A stretch of 39,040 nucleotides of DNA from Clostridia bacterium. Lineage in GTDB: Bacteria; Bacillota; Clostridia; Oscillospirales; CAG-272. The stretch lies in NCBI GenBank assembly GCA_017407225.1, contig JAFQWY010000304.1, forward strand, positions 1 through 39,040, read 5' to 3'. Positions 1-7,416 of the stretch are shown here, in pieces (position 1 is the stretch's first letter; the number at the start of each line of letters is the position of its first letter). Both the position numbers and the translations under genes were made by a program. The notes below the pieces were generated by a model. That model had not been told where the DNA came from and searched no databases. It worked only from the letters and a program-made list of their open reading frames with translations.

Positions 1-294
1 AGCGTTTGTCACGAGACTGCGGAGAATGTCACGTTCGTCTTCTTCCAGAAGTGCTTCGGTGAGTGCGGAAATATCCGAAAGGGAAGGACAGTTCATGAAA
101 TACTCCATCACCGGTGCGGGACGGTTTTCCCGGATGAGGAAAATAGGGGCGAGGATTTTCGGCATGGTTGGGAGGGATGCAAAGAATGCGCCGTCGTCGC
201 TGTCTGCGAAAACAGGTTCGGTTCCGTTGGCATAATACGCCGTCAGATACGCAAGGGTATCGTACAGGATACCGGTTTCGGGGAGGTATTTCAT
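1..294 (-). CDS. Hypothetical protein, N-terminal 98 residues (gene runs off window)
   Basis: The reverse strand reads openly from an ATG at 294 to the window edge, giving 98 residues that begin MKYLPETGILYD. A GGAGA ribosome binding site lies about 7 bases upstream, and a good promoter lies at 340-368. The visible part is acidic and probably mostly helical, with segments such as LAYLTAYYANG and a Glu/Asp-rich stretch near residue 85. It has no signal peptide or membrane segment. I do not recognise the family. The gene is divergent from the radical SAM pair that starts at 513. The reading frame is well supported; the function is unknown. Confidence 0.6.
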   Translation of the reverse strand, partial: MKYLPETGILYDTLAYLTAYYANGTEPVFADSDDGAFFASLPTMPKILAPIFLIRENRPAPVMEYFMNCPSLSDISALTEALLEEDERDILRSLVTNA

Positions 295-339
295 GTTCAG
301 TCTCCGTTCTGTGGTGAATATGAATCTTATGCTGAGAGC

Positions 340-368
340 ATATTACCACGAAATGAAAAATAAGTCAA
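340..368 (-). promoter_or_regulatory. Sigma-A type promoter for the leftmost minus-strand gene
   Basis: Read on the minus strand, TTGACT (363-368) and TAATAT (340-345) are separated by exactly 17 bases. Transcription would start near 333, leaving a leader of about 40 bases before the ATG at 294. Confidence 0.6.
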
Positions 369-512
369 GGGAACAGTATGCTTTGTAACACAAATGAAAT
401 ATTTTCCGGAGTATTTACAGCTTCGATGGAACAATTTCGGAAAATAATCCGTCTGATAAGTGAGGATAAAGAACGGATCGTGAAAAATTTTCATTGTATA
501 AGGAGGTATCCC

Positions 513-1073
513 ATGACCGGAAAACAGAAATGCAGGATATTGAAGGAAATCAGGCGGCAGATTGCCCGGCAGAACGATATCCGCTATGTCATTGAAGAGT
601 GCACTCACAAGGGAAACTGCCGGGGGACCTGCCCGAAATGCGAGTGGGAAGTCCGGATGCTGGAAAAAGAACTGGAAAAACGGCGTATGTCCGGCAAAAA
701 AGTGGTGCTGGCCGGGATTTCGGTAGGTTTTCTGCTGACTTCCTGTTCTCCCATCGACACGGTTAAAGAGTTCATCAGCGAAGTATCCCATCCGCTTGAA
801 GGAGACATAATGGTACAAACCTCGGAGGGAGCTGTTGCCGAAACCGATCAGGAGGAATGCATGGTTACGGAAGGGGAACCGGCATGGGAGTATGAGACGG
901 AGAGCGGCGAGGTTCTGCCGGAAGAAATCGTTGAGTTTGCCGGGGTCCTTCCAGCAGAGGATGAGACCGATCTGCCCATTCCCGGCGAAGCACTGCCGGT
1001 ATATGAGGAGGAAGAGACGATTCTGGAAGGGGACATCCGATTTGTCGGAACGGAAGACGGGGAGGCATCATGA
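513..1073 (+). CDS. Small Cys-motif membrane-anchored protein paired with a radical SAM enzyme
   Basis: The start is set at the ATG at 513 because an AAGGAGG site lies about 7 bases upstream; an in-frame ATG at 378 has no such site. The protein has 186 residues. Residues 1-60 are basic and carry a four-cysteine motif, C30-x5-C36-x3-C40-x2-C43, in the context CRGTCPKCEWEV, suited to binding a metal or an iron-sulfur cluster. One hydrophobic segment follows (about 63-78) and ends in LLTSC. The remaining ~105 residues are very acidic (many Glu, few Lys). Similar short Cys-motif proteins occur next to radical SAM genes in Clostridia and Bacteroidetes, from memory of the family. The stop overlaps the next ATG (ATGA), so the two genes are translationally coupled. 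A role as accessory protein to the radical SAM enzyme is inference. Confidence 0.7.
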   Translation: MTGKQKCRILKEIRRQIARQNDIRYVIEECTHKGNCRGTCPKCEWEVRMLEKELEKRRMSGKKVVLAGISVGFLLTSCSPIDTVKEFISEVSHPLEGDIMVQTSEGAVAETDQEECMVTEGEPAWEYETESGEVLPEEIVEFAGVLPAEDETDLPIPGEALPVYEEEETILEGDIRFVGTEDGEAS

Positions 1074-1693
1074 CGAAACCGTTTTTCCCGACAGCTGCTG
1101 TCTCACGTCTCAGAATGGCTACGGACGGCGAAGGCATCACCACACTTGTCTGTGCACTGGGCTGTCCTCTGCGGTGCCGGTACTGTCTCAATAAATTTAC
1201 GTGGGATGAGAACACAAAGGCAGATCGGCTTACCCCGAGGGAACTGTACGAAAAAGTGAAAATGGATTCCCTGTATTTTGAGGCTACCGGAGGAGGCGTG
1301 ACTTTCGGCGGCGGAGAACCGCTTCTGTATGCGGTTTTTTTCCCGGAATTCCGTGCTCTCTGCGGTACGGCGTGGAAGATGTACGCCGAAACCAGCCTGT
1401 ACGTACCGGAAAGAAATGTCCGGATTGCCGCACAGGTCATGGACGGATTCATTGTGGATATCAAGGATACCGATTCCGGAATCTACCGGGCATATACGGG
1501 CAGGGAGTTGTCCGCTGCTCTTGAAAATCTGAAGCTTCTCGTCACACTGACGGATCCCGCAAAAATCCGGGTGAGGCTTCCCCTGATTCCGGGATATAAT
1601 ACGGAAGAAGACCGGCTCAGAAGCGAAACAATTCTGCGTGAGATCGGAGTCACCCGTATCGAGAAGTTCGATTATATAGTGAGAAACGATTGA
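1070..1693 (+). CDS. Radical SAM protein, activase-like (short)
   Basis: This 207-residue protein has the radical SAM cluster motif C32-x3-C36-x2-C39 (CPLRCRYC), which binds a 4Fe-4S cluster and cleaves S-adenosylmethionine. The SAM-contacting motif GGGVTFGGGEP spans about residues 74-84. Its resemblance is to pyruvate-formate-lyase-type activating enzymes (KDTDSGIYRAYTG, RLPLIPGYN), but it is shorter than PflA and lacks the extra ferredoxin-type cysteine clusters of glycerol-dehydratase-type activases. The ATG overlaps the stop of the upstream Cys-motif gene. No glycyl-radical enzyme substrate is adjacent. It lacks the N-terminal sequence expected of NrdG, so I do not assign it to the nrdD gene at 33665. 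The specific substrate is unknown. Confidence 0.85.
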   Translation: MTKPFFPTAAVSRLRMATDGEGITTLVCALGCPLRCRYCLNKFTWDENTKADRLTPRELYEKVKMDSLYFEATGGGVTFGGGEPLLYAVFFPEFRALCGTAWKMYAETSLYVPERNVRIAAQVMDGFIVDIKDTDSGIYRAYTGRELSAALENLKLLVTLTDPAKIRVRLPLIPGYNTEEDRLRSETILREIGVTRIEKFDYIVRND

Positions 1694-1738
1694 CGGAAAG
1701 TCTGAATCAGGAATCCTGAAGTATTGTCAATAAGTTTC

Positions 1739-1787
1739 CGCAAATTTTTGCGAAGTACTGTACAAAAACGTATTTTTGTGATATTCT
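1739..1787 (+). promoter_or_regulatory. Two adjacent palindromes and a probable promoter ahead of the WbsX-like gene
   Basis: CGCAAA-TT-TTTGCG (1739-1752) is a perfect 6+2+6 palindrome. Nine bases further on, ACAAAAA-CGTA-TTTTTGT (1762-1779) is a perfect 7+4+7 inverted repeat. A possible promoter overlaps the second: TGTACA (1759-1764), 17 bases, TATTCT (1782-1787). Position and symmetry suggest operator sites. The second repeat could also be a weak terminator for the radical SAM operon. Confidence 0.4.
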
Positions 1788-1896
1788 ATCAATAAAGTGC
1801 TCCCTGTTCATACCGGAATACGGAAATTCAGCTGTATTTTCGTTTGTTTCCGGACGTATGCATGGAACTGTATTTGATAACGAAAGGAATACCGTC

Positions 1897-3000
1897 ATGA
1901 AAAAATACGATATCGCGGCTTATATCTGGCCGTCCTACACCGGGAAAGAACGCCGTACCCTCCAGTTCTGGGAACAGGGTATGGGAGAATGGCAGTCCGT
2001 TCTGTCTGCTGTCAGCAAGGTGGAAGGACAGATGCTTCCGCGCAAACCGCTCTGGGGTACCGTCGATGAAGCTGATCCCAAGGTTATGGAATTCCAGATC
2101 AAAGAAGCACTGCGCCACGGCGTCAATGTGTTCATCTACGACTGGTACTGGTACGACCGCCGTCCTTTTCTGGAGCAGTGTCTGAATGAAGGCTTCCTCG
2201 GTGCACCCAACAATGAGGATATGAAGTTCTATTTGATGTGGGCGAACCACGATGCCGGTTACACATGGGACAAGCGTCATTCCTCCTGCAATGAGGTGAT
2301 CTGGCTCGGCTCCCAGCCCAGAGAAGAATTTGATATCATCTGCCGCAGATTGATTGATCGGTACTTCACCCGCCCCAATTACTATAAAATCAACGGCTGT
2401 CCCGTATTCATGATCTATGATGTCATGAATCTGATCAGAGGTCTGGGCGGAATCGAAAAGACAAAAGAAGCTCTCGCATGGTTCCGTGAGCGTGTGAAGG
2501 AAGCCGGCTTCCCGGACCTGCATCTTCAGCTGACGATCTGGGGCGAATACTCCGTCAACATCAGCGGCGTAGACAGTGAGCGTACAGGTTCTACCAGAGA
2601 CATTGTACCGGAGCTGGGGTTTGACTCCATGTCACACTATCAGTTTGTGCATTTCGTGAACTGCAACCGGGATTATCTGGAAATTCTGCCGGATGTTGCG
2701 AAGGAATGGGACAGAATTCACGAGGAATACAAGGTTCCGTACTATCCCCATATTTCCATCGGCTGGGACAACAATCCCCGTCATCATCACATCACCTATC
2801 CGATCATGAAGAATAATACGCCCGAAAACTTCAGAAAAGGTCTGGAGATGGCAAAGGAATTCAGTGACCGCTACAACGATGTGCCGCTGATTACCATCAA
2901 TTCCTGGAACGAATGGACGGAAATGAGTTATCTGGAGCCGGATGATGTATATGGTTACGGTTATCTGGAAGCCGTACGGGATGTGTTCACGGAAGAATAA
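1897..3000 (+). CDS. WbsX / GH99-like family protein
   Basis: The ATG at 1897 (MKKYDIAAYIWPSY) is preferred over an upstream in-frame ATG at 1858 because AAAGGA lies about 8 bases before it and the family typically begins at this point. The product has 367 residues. The N-terminal AAYIWPSY, central IYDWYWY and C-terminal INSWNEWTEMSYLEPD motifs (Glu339 within NEW) are typical of the WbsX / glycosyltransferase-WbsX-like family, which shares the TIM-barrel fold of GH99. Members are annotated either as lipopolysaccharide/polysaccharide biosynthesis proteins or as glycosidases; the sequence alone does not decide. There is no signal peptide, so it probably acts in the cytoplasm. It stands alone between possible operators and a terminator. 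Confidence 0.8.
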   Translation: MKKYDIAAYIWPSYTGKERRTLQFWEQGMGEWQSVLSAVSKVEGQMLPRKPLWGTVDEADPKVMEFQIKEALRHGVNVFIYDWYWYDRRPFLEQCLNEGFLGAPNNEDMKFYLMWANHDAGYTWDKRHSSCNEVIWLGSQPREEFDIICRRLIDRYFTRPNYYKINGCPVFMIYDVMNLIRGLGGIEKTKEALAWFRERVKEAGFPDLHLQLTIWGEYSVNISGVDSERTGSTRDIVPELGFDSMSHYQFVHFVNCNRDYLEILPDVAKEWDRIHEEYKVPYYPHISIGWDNNPRHHHITYPIMKNNTPENFRKGLEMAKEFSDRYNDVPLITINSWNEWTEMSYLEPDDVYGYGYLEAVRDVFTEE

Positions 3001-3011
3001 AGTGTATACAG

Positions 3012-3063
3012 AAAAAGAGATGATGCTTTCTCCGCCGTGCCGGGAGTGCGTCATCTCTTTTGT
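3012..3063 (+). terminator. Rho-independent terminator after the WbsX-like gene
   Basis: AAAAGAGATGA pairs with TCATCTCTTTT across a loop of about 25 bases and ends in a T-rich run. It lies 12 bases after the stop codon and may also serve the convergent MATE gene. Confidence 0.6.
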
Positions 3064-3090
3064 TTATGATATACGGTGAACGGTCGTTTA

Positions 3091-4473
3091 TCAGAATTCG
3101 GCTTTGCTGAGCCAGCGGTCGCTGAACATCCGCCACAGGAACATGGCAACCCGGAAGATCCAGTCGGCGGTCATGGCATACCATACACCCATCAGTCCCA
3201 GCCCCATACCCGGGAAGGAGATCAGCCCGATAATCGACACGGTTTCCAGGGCAAGGACGTAGGCCAGCGCTACACGGAAGAACCACATGGAAAAGATTGC
3301 CACAACCATGGTGAACATGACGTCGTTGGCAGCGCGGAATGCCGGCGGCAGACAGAATCCGGAGGGCCACAGAACCATGGAGACGATGCTGTGATAGATC
3401 AGCAGGAATTTCGCAAGATCTGTGGATTCGGGGGTGAGACCGAACAGCTTCAGCAGAGGAGTGGAGAAGACGCAGAGCAGAATATCGGTTACCGCGATCA
3501 TGACATAGCTGTTTCCCAGCAGGGATCGGACATAATGCTTTGCCTGCTCCTTTTCCTTCGCACCGACGCACCGGCCTACAACGGCAACCATTGTATTCTG
3601 CACAGCACCGCCCACGGTGTACTGGAAATTGGCAAGGGACAGAGTGGCGGCGTTTGCGGCAATGGCGACGGTTCCCAGAGAAGAGACAAGGCTTGTGGTC
3701 ATCAGCCGGCCCATCTGGAACATACTGTTTTCGATTCCGTTGGGCACGCCGATTCTGAGAATGGCTTTGATGATGGAAAAATCGGGTTTGTAATGCAGCA
3801 TCTTTTCCACATGGATGTACCGCTTCTTGTCATGCGCGATCCACAGAAGAAGAGAAGCCGCGATGAACCGTGAGAACAGAGTAGCCCATGCCGCACCTGC
3901 CGCACCCAGATCCAGACCGTAGATCAGAATCGCGTTGCCGGCAATGTTCAGCAGATTCATGAAAATAGAGGTTTTCAGCGTGGTGATGCTGTCCCCCTGC
4001 GCACGGAATGCGGCGGAGATACTGTAATCTATGGCAAGCATCGGAAAAGAGACCGCCACAATGGTGAAGTAGGAGAGGGCATTGTGCATGACGCTGTCTT
4101 CCACCTCACCGAACAGGAGCTTCAGAAGAGGAACGCGGAAGATCAGTACCACAGCAGTGATGGCTGCTGCTGCAAGGGAAGCCGCGTAGATCAGCTGTTT
4201 TGCGGCTTCGCAGGCGTGCTCACGATCCTTCCGTCCCATAGCCTGGGCAAGAACAACGGAACCTCCGCTGGTGAGTGCGCCGAACAGCGTGATCAGCACA
4301 GTGTCGAGGGAGCCGACCAGGGATACTCCGGCGAAAGCATCTTCTCCCTTGTTGGATACCATCATGGAGTCGACCATACCGATGGCTACGGAAAGAAGTC
4401 CCTGCAAAGCCAGAGGAATGAGAATCCGGATCAGATCCCGGCGTGAAAAAAGCAGGGGTGTCTGTTTGTCCAT
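3091..4473 (-). CDS. MATE family efflux transporter
   Basis: The 460-residue protein has about 12 hydrophobic segments arranged as two homologous halves, the usual size and layout of MATE (multidrug and toxic compound extrusion) cation antiporters in the inner membrane. Family features include the N-terminal RILIPLALQGLLSVAIGMVDSMMV region, GGSVVLAQAMGRKD after the second helix, and the matching GGAVQNTMVAVVGRCVGAKE in the second half. An AGGAGA site lies about 7 bases before the ATG. It is divergent from an AraC-type regulator, which could control it. The substrate cannot be told from sequence. Confidence 0.92.
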   Translation of the reverse strand: MDKQTPLLFSRRDLIRILIPLALQGLLSVAIGMVDSMMVSNKGEDAFAGVSLVGSLDTVLITLFGALTSGGSVVLAQAMGRKDREHACEAAKQLIYAASLAAAAITAVVLIFRVPLLKLLFGEVEDSVMHNALSYFTIVAVSFPMLAIDYSISAAFRAQGDSITTLKTSIFMNLLNIAGNAILIYGLDLGAAGAAWATLFSRFIAASLLLWIAHDKKRYIHVEKMLHYKPDFSIIKAILRIGVPNGIENSMFQMGRLMTTSLVSSLGTVAIAANAATLSLANFQYTVGGAVQNTMVAVVGRCVGAKEKEQAKHYVRSLLGNSYVMIAVTDILLCVFSTPLLKLFGLTPESTDLAKFLLIYHSIVSMVLWPSGFCLPPAFRAANDVMFTMVVAIFSMWFFRVALAYVLALETVSIIGLISFPGMGLGLMGVWYAMTADWIFRVAMFLWRMFSDRWLSKAEF

Positions 4474-4505
4474 ACTGTTGTCTCCTGTAAAATACGGCGG
4501 ATGTC

Positions 4506-4534
4506 TTGACAGATGCGCCTGTATAAGCTATGAT
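4506..4534 (+). promoter_or_regulatory. Promoter of the AraC-type regulator gene
   Basis: TTGACA (4506-4511) and TATGAT (4529-4534) are separated by 17 bases. Transcription from here would give a leader of about 60 bases before the ATG at 4603 and would carry the dyad at 4550-4592. Confidence 0.65.
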
Positions 4535-4549
4535 AAGTATAAATAAAAA

Positions 4550-4592
4550 ATATGGCAGATTCCTGTCATAATCAGTAATTTTTGTGCCATAT
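4550..4592. promoter_or_regulatory. Dyad ATATGGCA ... TGCCATAT in the divergent control region
   Basis: Perfect 8-base inverted arms (4550-4557 and 4585-4592) are separated by 27 bases, about 35 bases centre to centre. The dyad lies between the MATE gene and the AraC-type regulator, inside the regulator's leader. It is a candidate autoregulatory operator or RNA stem; nothing more can be said from sequence. Confidence 0.3.
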
Positions 4593-4602
4593 CGGGGGAT
4601 GT

Positions 4603-5385
4603 ATGCAGGCTTCATTTCATATCAAACGGGAACAGATTCAGCATTTTCATATGGAGAAATACCGGACGCTGGGCGGATCCTTTCATTTTCATTCCCATAT
4701 TGAGCTTTTGTGGGTACGGAAAGGGAGTGCGGAAGCATGGATCGACGGAAGCGGTTACACAGTCGGTGAGAATGAACTGGCAGTTGTTCTCAGCTATGAA
4801 GCCCATCAGTTCCGCTCTGATGAAGAGGGAGAATACATATCGCTGTTTATCCCGGTGTTCCTGTGCCCGGAGTTTACCGAAGCGGTCCGGCACAGAAAAA
4901 TCCGTCGGCCCGTGATCCGTGAGACGAAAACAATGGAAAGAATCGCATCCGCGGCGGACAGACTGAATACGGAAGGACTGAACTCTGTGGAGCAGACCGG
5001 ATGGCTCCATGTGATCCTCGGTACCGTGCTGAGCGGGATTGAGTTTCATGAGCTGACCGCACCACGGGAGGACGATCTGCCGGCGGCTGTGCTGTTTTAT
5101 ATCAACGAACACTACCGGGAAGATATATCTGCCGATTCCATCGCACAGGCGCTGGGATACAGTGCAGATCATCTGGCCAAAAGCTTCCGTGCCTGTTTTC
5201 ACATTGGGATCGGCACCTATATCAATACCATGCGGCTGAAGAATGCTGTGATGCTGATGCGTGAAAACAGGATGAGCATCACGGACTGCGCACTGGAAAG
5301 CGGATTCGGATCTCTCCGGACATTTTACCGGGTTTTTGAAAAAGAATTCGGCTGCAGTCCCCGGGAATATCTCCGTCAGCCCTGA
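4603..5385 (+). CDS. AraC family transcriptional regulator with N-terminal cupin domain
   Basis: The chosen ATG at 4603 (MQASFHIKREQIQHFH) follows GGGGGA at a suitable distance; an in-frame ATG at 4582 lacks a site. The product has 260 residues. The first ~85 form a cupin-type sensor domain: GSFHFHSHIELLWVRKGSAE and GYTVGENELAVV are typical of sugar-responsive AraC proteins. The last ~100 residues form two helix-turn-helix motifs, with the signature SITDCALESGFGSLRTFYRV followed by FGCSPREYL. It is divergent from the MATE exporter and upstream of the MoxR operon. Cupin-AraC proteins often sense sugars or small effectors; the regulated target here is unknown. Confidence 0.9.
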   Translation: MQASFHIKREQIQHFHMEKYRTLGGSFHFHSHIELLWVRKGSAEAWIDGSGYTVGENELAVVLSYEAHQFRSDEEGEYISLFIPVFLCPEFTEAVRHRKIRRPVIRETKTMERIASAADRLNTEGLNSVEQTGWLHVILGTVLSGIEFHELTAPREDDLPAAVLFYINEHYREDISADSIAQALGYSADHLAKSFRACFHIGIGTYINTMRLKNAVMLMRENRMSITDCALESGFGSLRTFYRVFEKEFGCSPREYLRQP

Positions 5386-5534
5386 AACAGTATAATATTT
5401 TAATATAAAATGAAGAAAAAAGCTCCTGACATGAAACAAAAGATGTGTCCGGAACGTCTAAGCATATATAAGCTAATGTAAATACCTCCGGTTCTTTCAG
5501 TCATTCCGGAGAGCAGCGGCAGGAGGAAATATCA

Positions 5535-6488
5535 GTGAAAATCAAAGAAAACGGAACTGCGGTATACGCCCAGCAGATATTGGGGCAGGTCCGGCAGGCA
5601 GTGGTCGGCAAGGACGGAATTCTGCTGCGTGTGCTTGCGGCGATTCTGGCAGGAGGACATATTCTGCTGGAAGATGTGCCGGGGGTAGGGAAAACCACGA
5701 TGGCTCTGGCTTTTTCAAAGGTGCTGGATCTTGAGTACAACCGTGTACAGTTCACCCCGGATGTTCTCCCGTCCGATGTAACCGGCTATTCCATTCCCGA
5801 CCGTCAGACCGGCGAAATGATCTATCAGAAAGGTGCGATTCTCTGCAACCTGTTTCTGGCGGACGAGCTGAACCGTGCAACCTCACGAACCCAGTCCGCT
5901 TTGCTGGAAGCCATGGAGGAAGGGCAGGTTACCGTAGACGGTGTGAGTCATCCTCTTCCGAAACCGTTCATTGTAATTGCCACACAGAATCCCACCGGAG
6001 CCGCGGGAACGCAGATGCTGCCGGACAGTCAGATGGACCGTTTTGCGATCCGGCTGAGTCTGGGATATCCCAACCCCAAAGATGAGGTCGCCATGGTGCT
6101 GAACCGGCAGAACGGAAACCCGGTGAAGAATCTGTGTCCCCTCATGAGCCGGGAGAACCTTGCGGCAATACAGAACGAAGTGGAGCACACTTATGTCCAT
6201 GAGGCGGTGGTTAAATATATTGTGGATCTGATTGTCGCCACCCGGAACTCGGAAGACATTCTCCGAGGCGCCAGTCCACGTGCGACTCTGGCTGTAACTG
6301 CTATGGCGAAAGCGGCGGCACAGCTCAGGGGAAGGGATTATGTTGTACCCGGGGATGTGCGCGAGGTATTTCCGTGGACAATCGCTCACCGTCTGCTTCT
6401 TTCCTCCAGAGCCGAAGAACAGGGCAGAACGGCGGATGAAATTCTGAAAGATATCGTGGAGCATACTCCCGCTCCCAGAATACGCTGA
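5535..6488 (+). CDS. MoxR-type AAA+ ATPase
   Basis: It starts with GTG at 5535, about 8 bases after AGGAGG. The 317-residue protein carries Walker A (EDVPGVGKTT, residues 46-55), Walker B (LFLADE, 106-111), then NRATSRTQSALLEAMEE and the sensor region VIATQNPTGAAGT, all typical of the MoxR branch of AAA+ ATPases. These act as chaperone-like ATPases, usually in an operon with DUF58 and transglutaminase-like membrane proteins, as here. The next gene begins 2 bases after the stop. A short inverted repeat, CTCCGG...CCGGAG (5488-5514), lies upstream and could be an operator or a weak terminator of the preceding gene. Confidence 0.93.
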   Translation: MKIKENGTAVYAQQILGQVRQAVVGKDGILLRVLAAILAGGHILLEDVPGVGKTTMALAFSKVLDLEYNRVQFTPDVLPSDVTGYSIPDRQTGEMIYQKGAILCNLFLADELNRATSRTQSALLEAMEEGQVTVDGVSHPLPKPFIVIATQNPTGAAGTQMLPDSQMDRFAIRLSLGYPNPKDEVAMVLNRQNGNPVKNLCPLMSRENLAAIQNEVEHTYVHEAVVKYIVDLIVATRNSEDILRGASPRATLAVTAMAKAAAQLRGRDYVVPGDVREVFPWTIAHRLLLSSRAEEQGRTADEILKDIVEHTPAPRIR

Positions 6489-6489
6489 T

Positions 6490-7416
6490 ATGGCCGGAAG
6501 AAGAATTCTTTATATTTTGTCCCTTGCAGGATGCCTGGTGTTTTACGGTGCTTATCAGAAGTGGTTTTCCTGGATTGTTCTGCTGGCGATGGTGACGCTG
6601 CCGTGGTTTTCTCTGCTGCTCAGTCTCCGCGCCATGCTGTGCACGAAACTGAAGCTGATCGTGCCGGAGCGGATCACGCAGGGAAGACAGGCGAAAATCC
6701 GCATGAAAATCCGCTGTCCGACGGTGCGGCCTCCTCTGAAATACAGAATCCGGGTATCCAGACCCAATACGGGTGAGACATGGATCCTGTGCGAAGGGGA
6801 CTCGCTTCCGTCTGATCACTGCGGCGGACTGGTGATACAGCCCGAAGGTGCCGCAGTCTGCGACTATCTGGGATTATTCCGCATGAAAGTACGGAAAACA
6901 CCCGTCAGGATTGTCAAAGTAATGCCGCGTTCGTCCGAGATTCCGGTACCGGAGAGTCTGAACCGCTATCTGGCGAAGGCATGGCGTCCGAAACCGGGAG
7001 GCGGATACGCGGAGAACCATGAAATCCGTCCGTATCATCCGGGGGATACTCTGAATCTGGTTCACTGGAAGCTGTCCGCCAAAGTGGATTCGCTGATGGT
7101 GCGGGAACCCATGGAACCGGATCAGGGACTGATGCTTCTGACCATGGATCTGAGCGGATTATCCGATGAGCTTGACAGAAAATACAGCCGCCTGCTGTGT
7201 TTCGGCAAAAAGATTCTGAACCGCGGTGCGGCATTTGAAGTGATTGCTCTGACCGGAAACGGACTGGAATCCTGGCTGATCCGGGAGGAGTCGGATCTGC
7301 TGGAATGTGTCGATTCGCTGTTCTGCACCCCCTGTGTAAAGGATGGCTCTGTCTGCGGCCGGAAGTTTTCCGCTACCCTGCAGCTCCACATCGGAGGTGA
7401 ACCGGATGAAGAATAG
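6490..7416 (+). CDS. DUF58 domain-containing membrane protein
   Basis: This is a 308-residue protein with two N-terminal hydrophobic segments (about 5-20 and 25-48), then a beta-rich region and the DUF58 signature YHPGDTLNLVHWKLSAK (182-198). It ends in a von Willebrand A-like fold without a clear complete MIDAS motif (LLTMDLSGLSDEL). DUF58 proteins partner MoxR ATPases and are thought to act at the cell envelope. The gene starts 2 bases after moxR and overlaps the start of the transglutaminase gene by 11 bases, so the three are one transcription and translation unit. Exact biochemical role unknown. Confidence 0.9.
   Translation: MAGRRILYILSLAGCLVFYGAYQKWFSWIVLLAMVTLPWFSLLLSLRAMLCTKLKLIVPERITQGRQAKIRMKIRCPTVRPPLKYRIRVSRPNTGETWILCEGDSLPSDHCGGLVIQPEGAAVCDYLGLFRMKVRKTPVRIVKVMPRSSEIPVPESLNRYLAKAWRPKPGGGYAENHEIRPYHPGDTLNLVHWKLSAKVDSLMVREPMEPDQGLMLLTMDLSGLSDELDRKYSRLLCFGKKILNRGAAFEVIALTGNGLESWLIREESDLLECVDSLFCTPCVKDGSVCGRKFSATLQLHIGGEPDEE

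Noticed and set aside
1070..1693. NrdG, the activase for NrdD
   Set aside because: It lacks the NrdG N-terminal pattern, is 32 kb from nrdD and is coupled to another gene.
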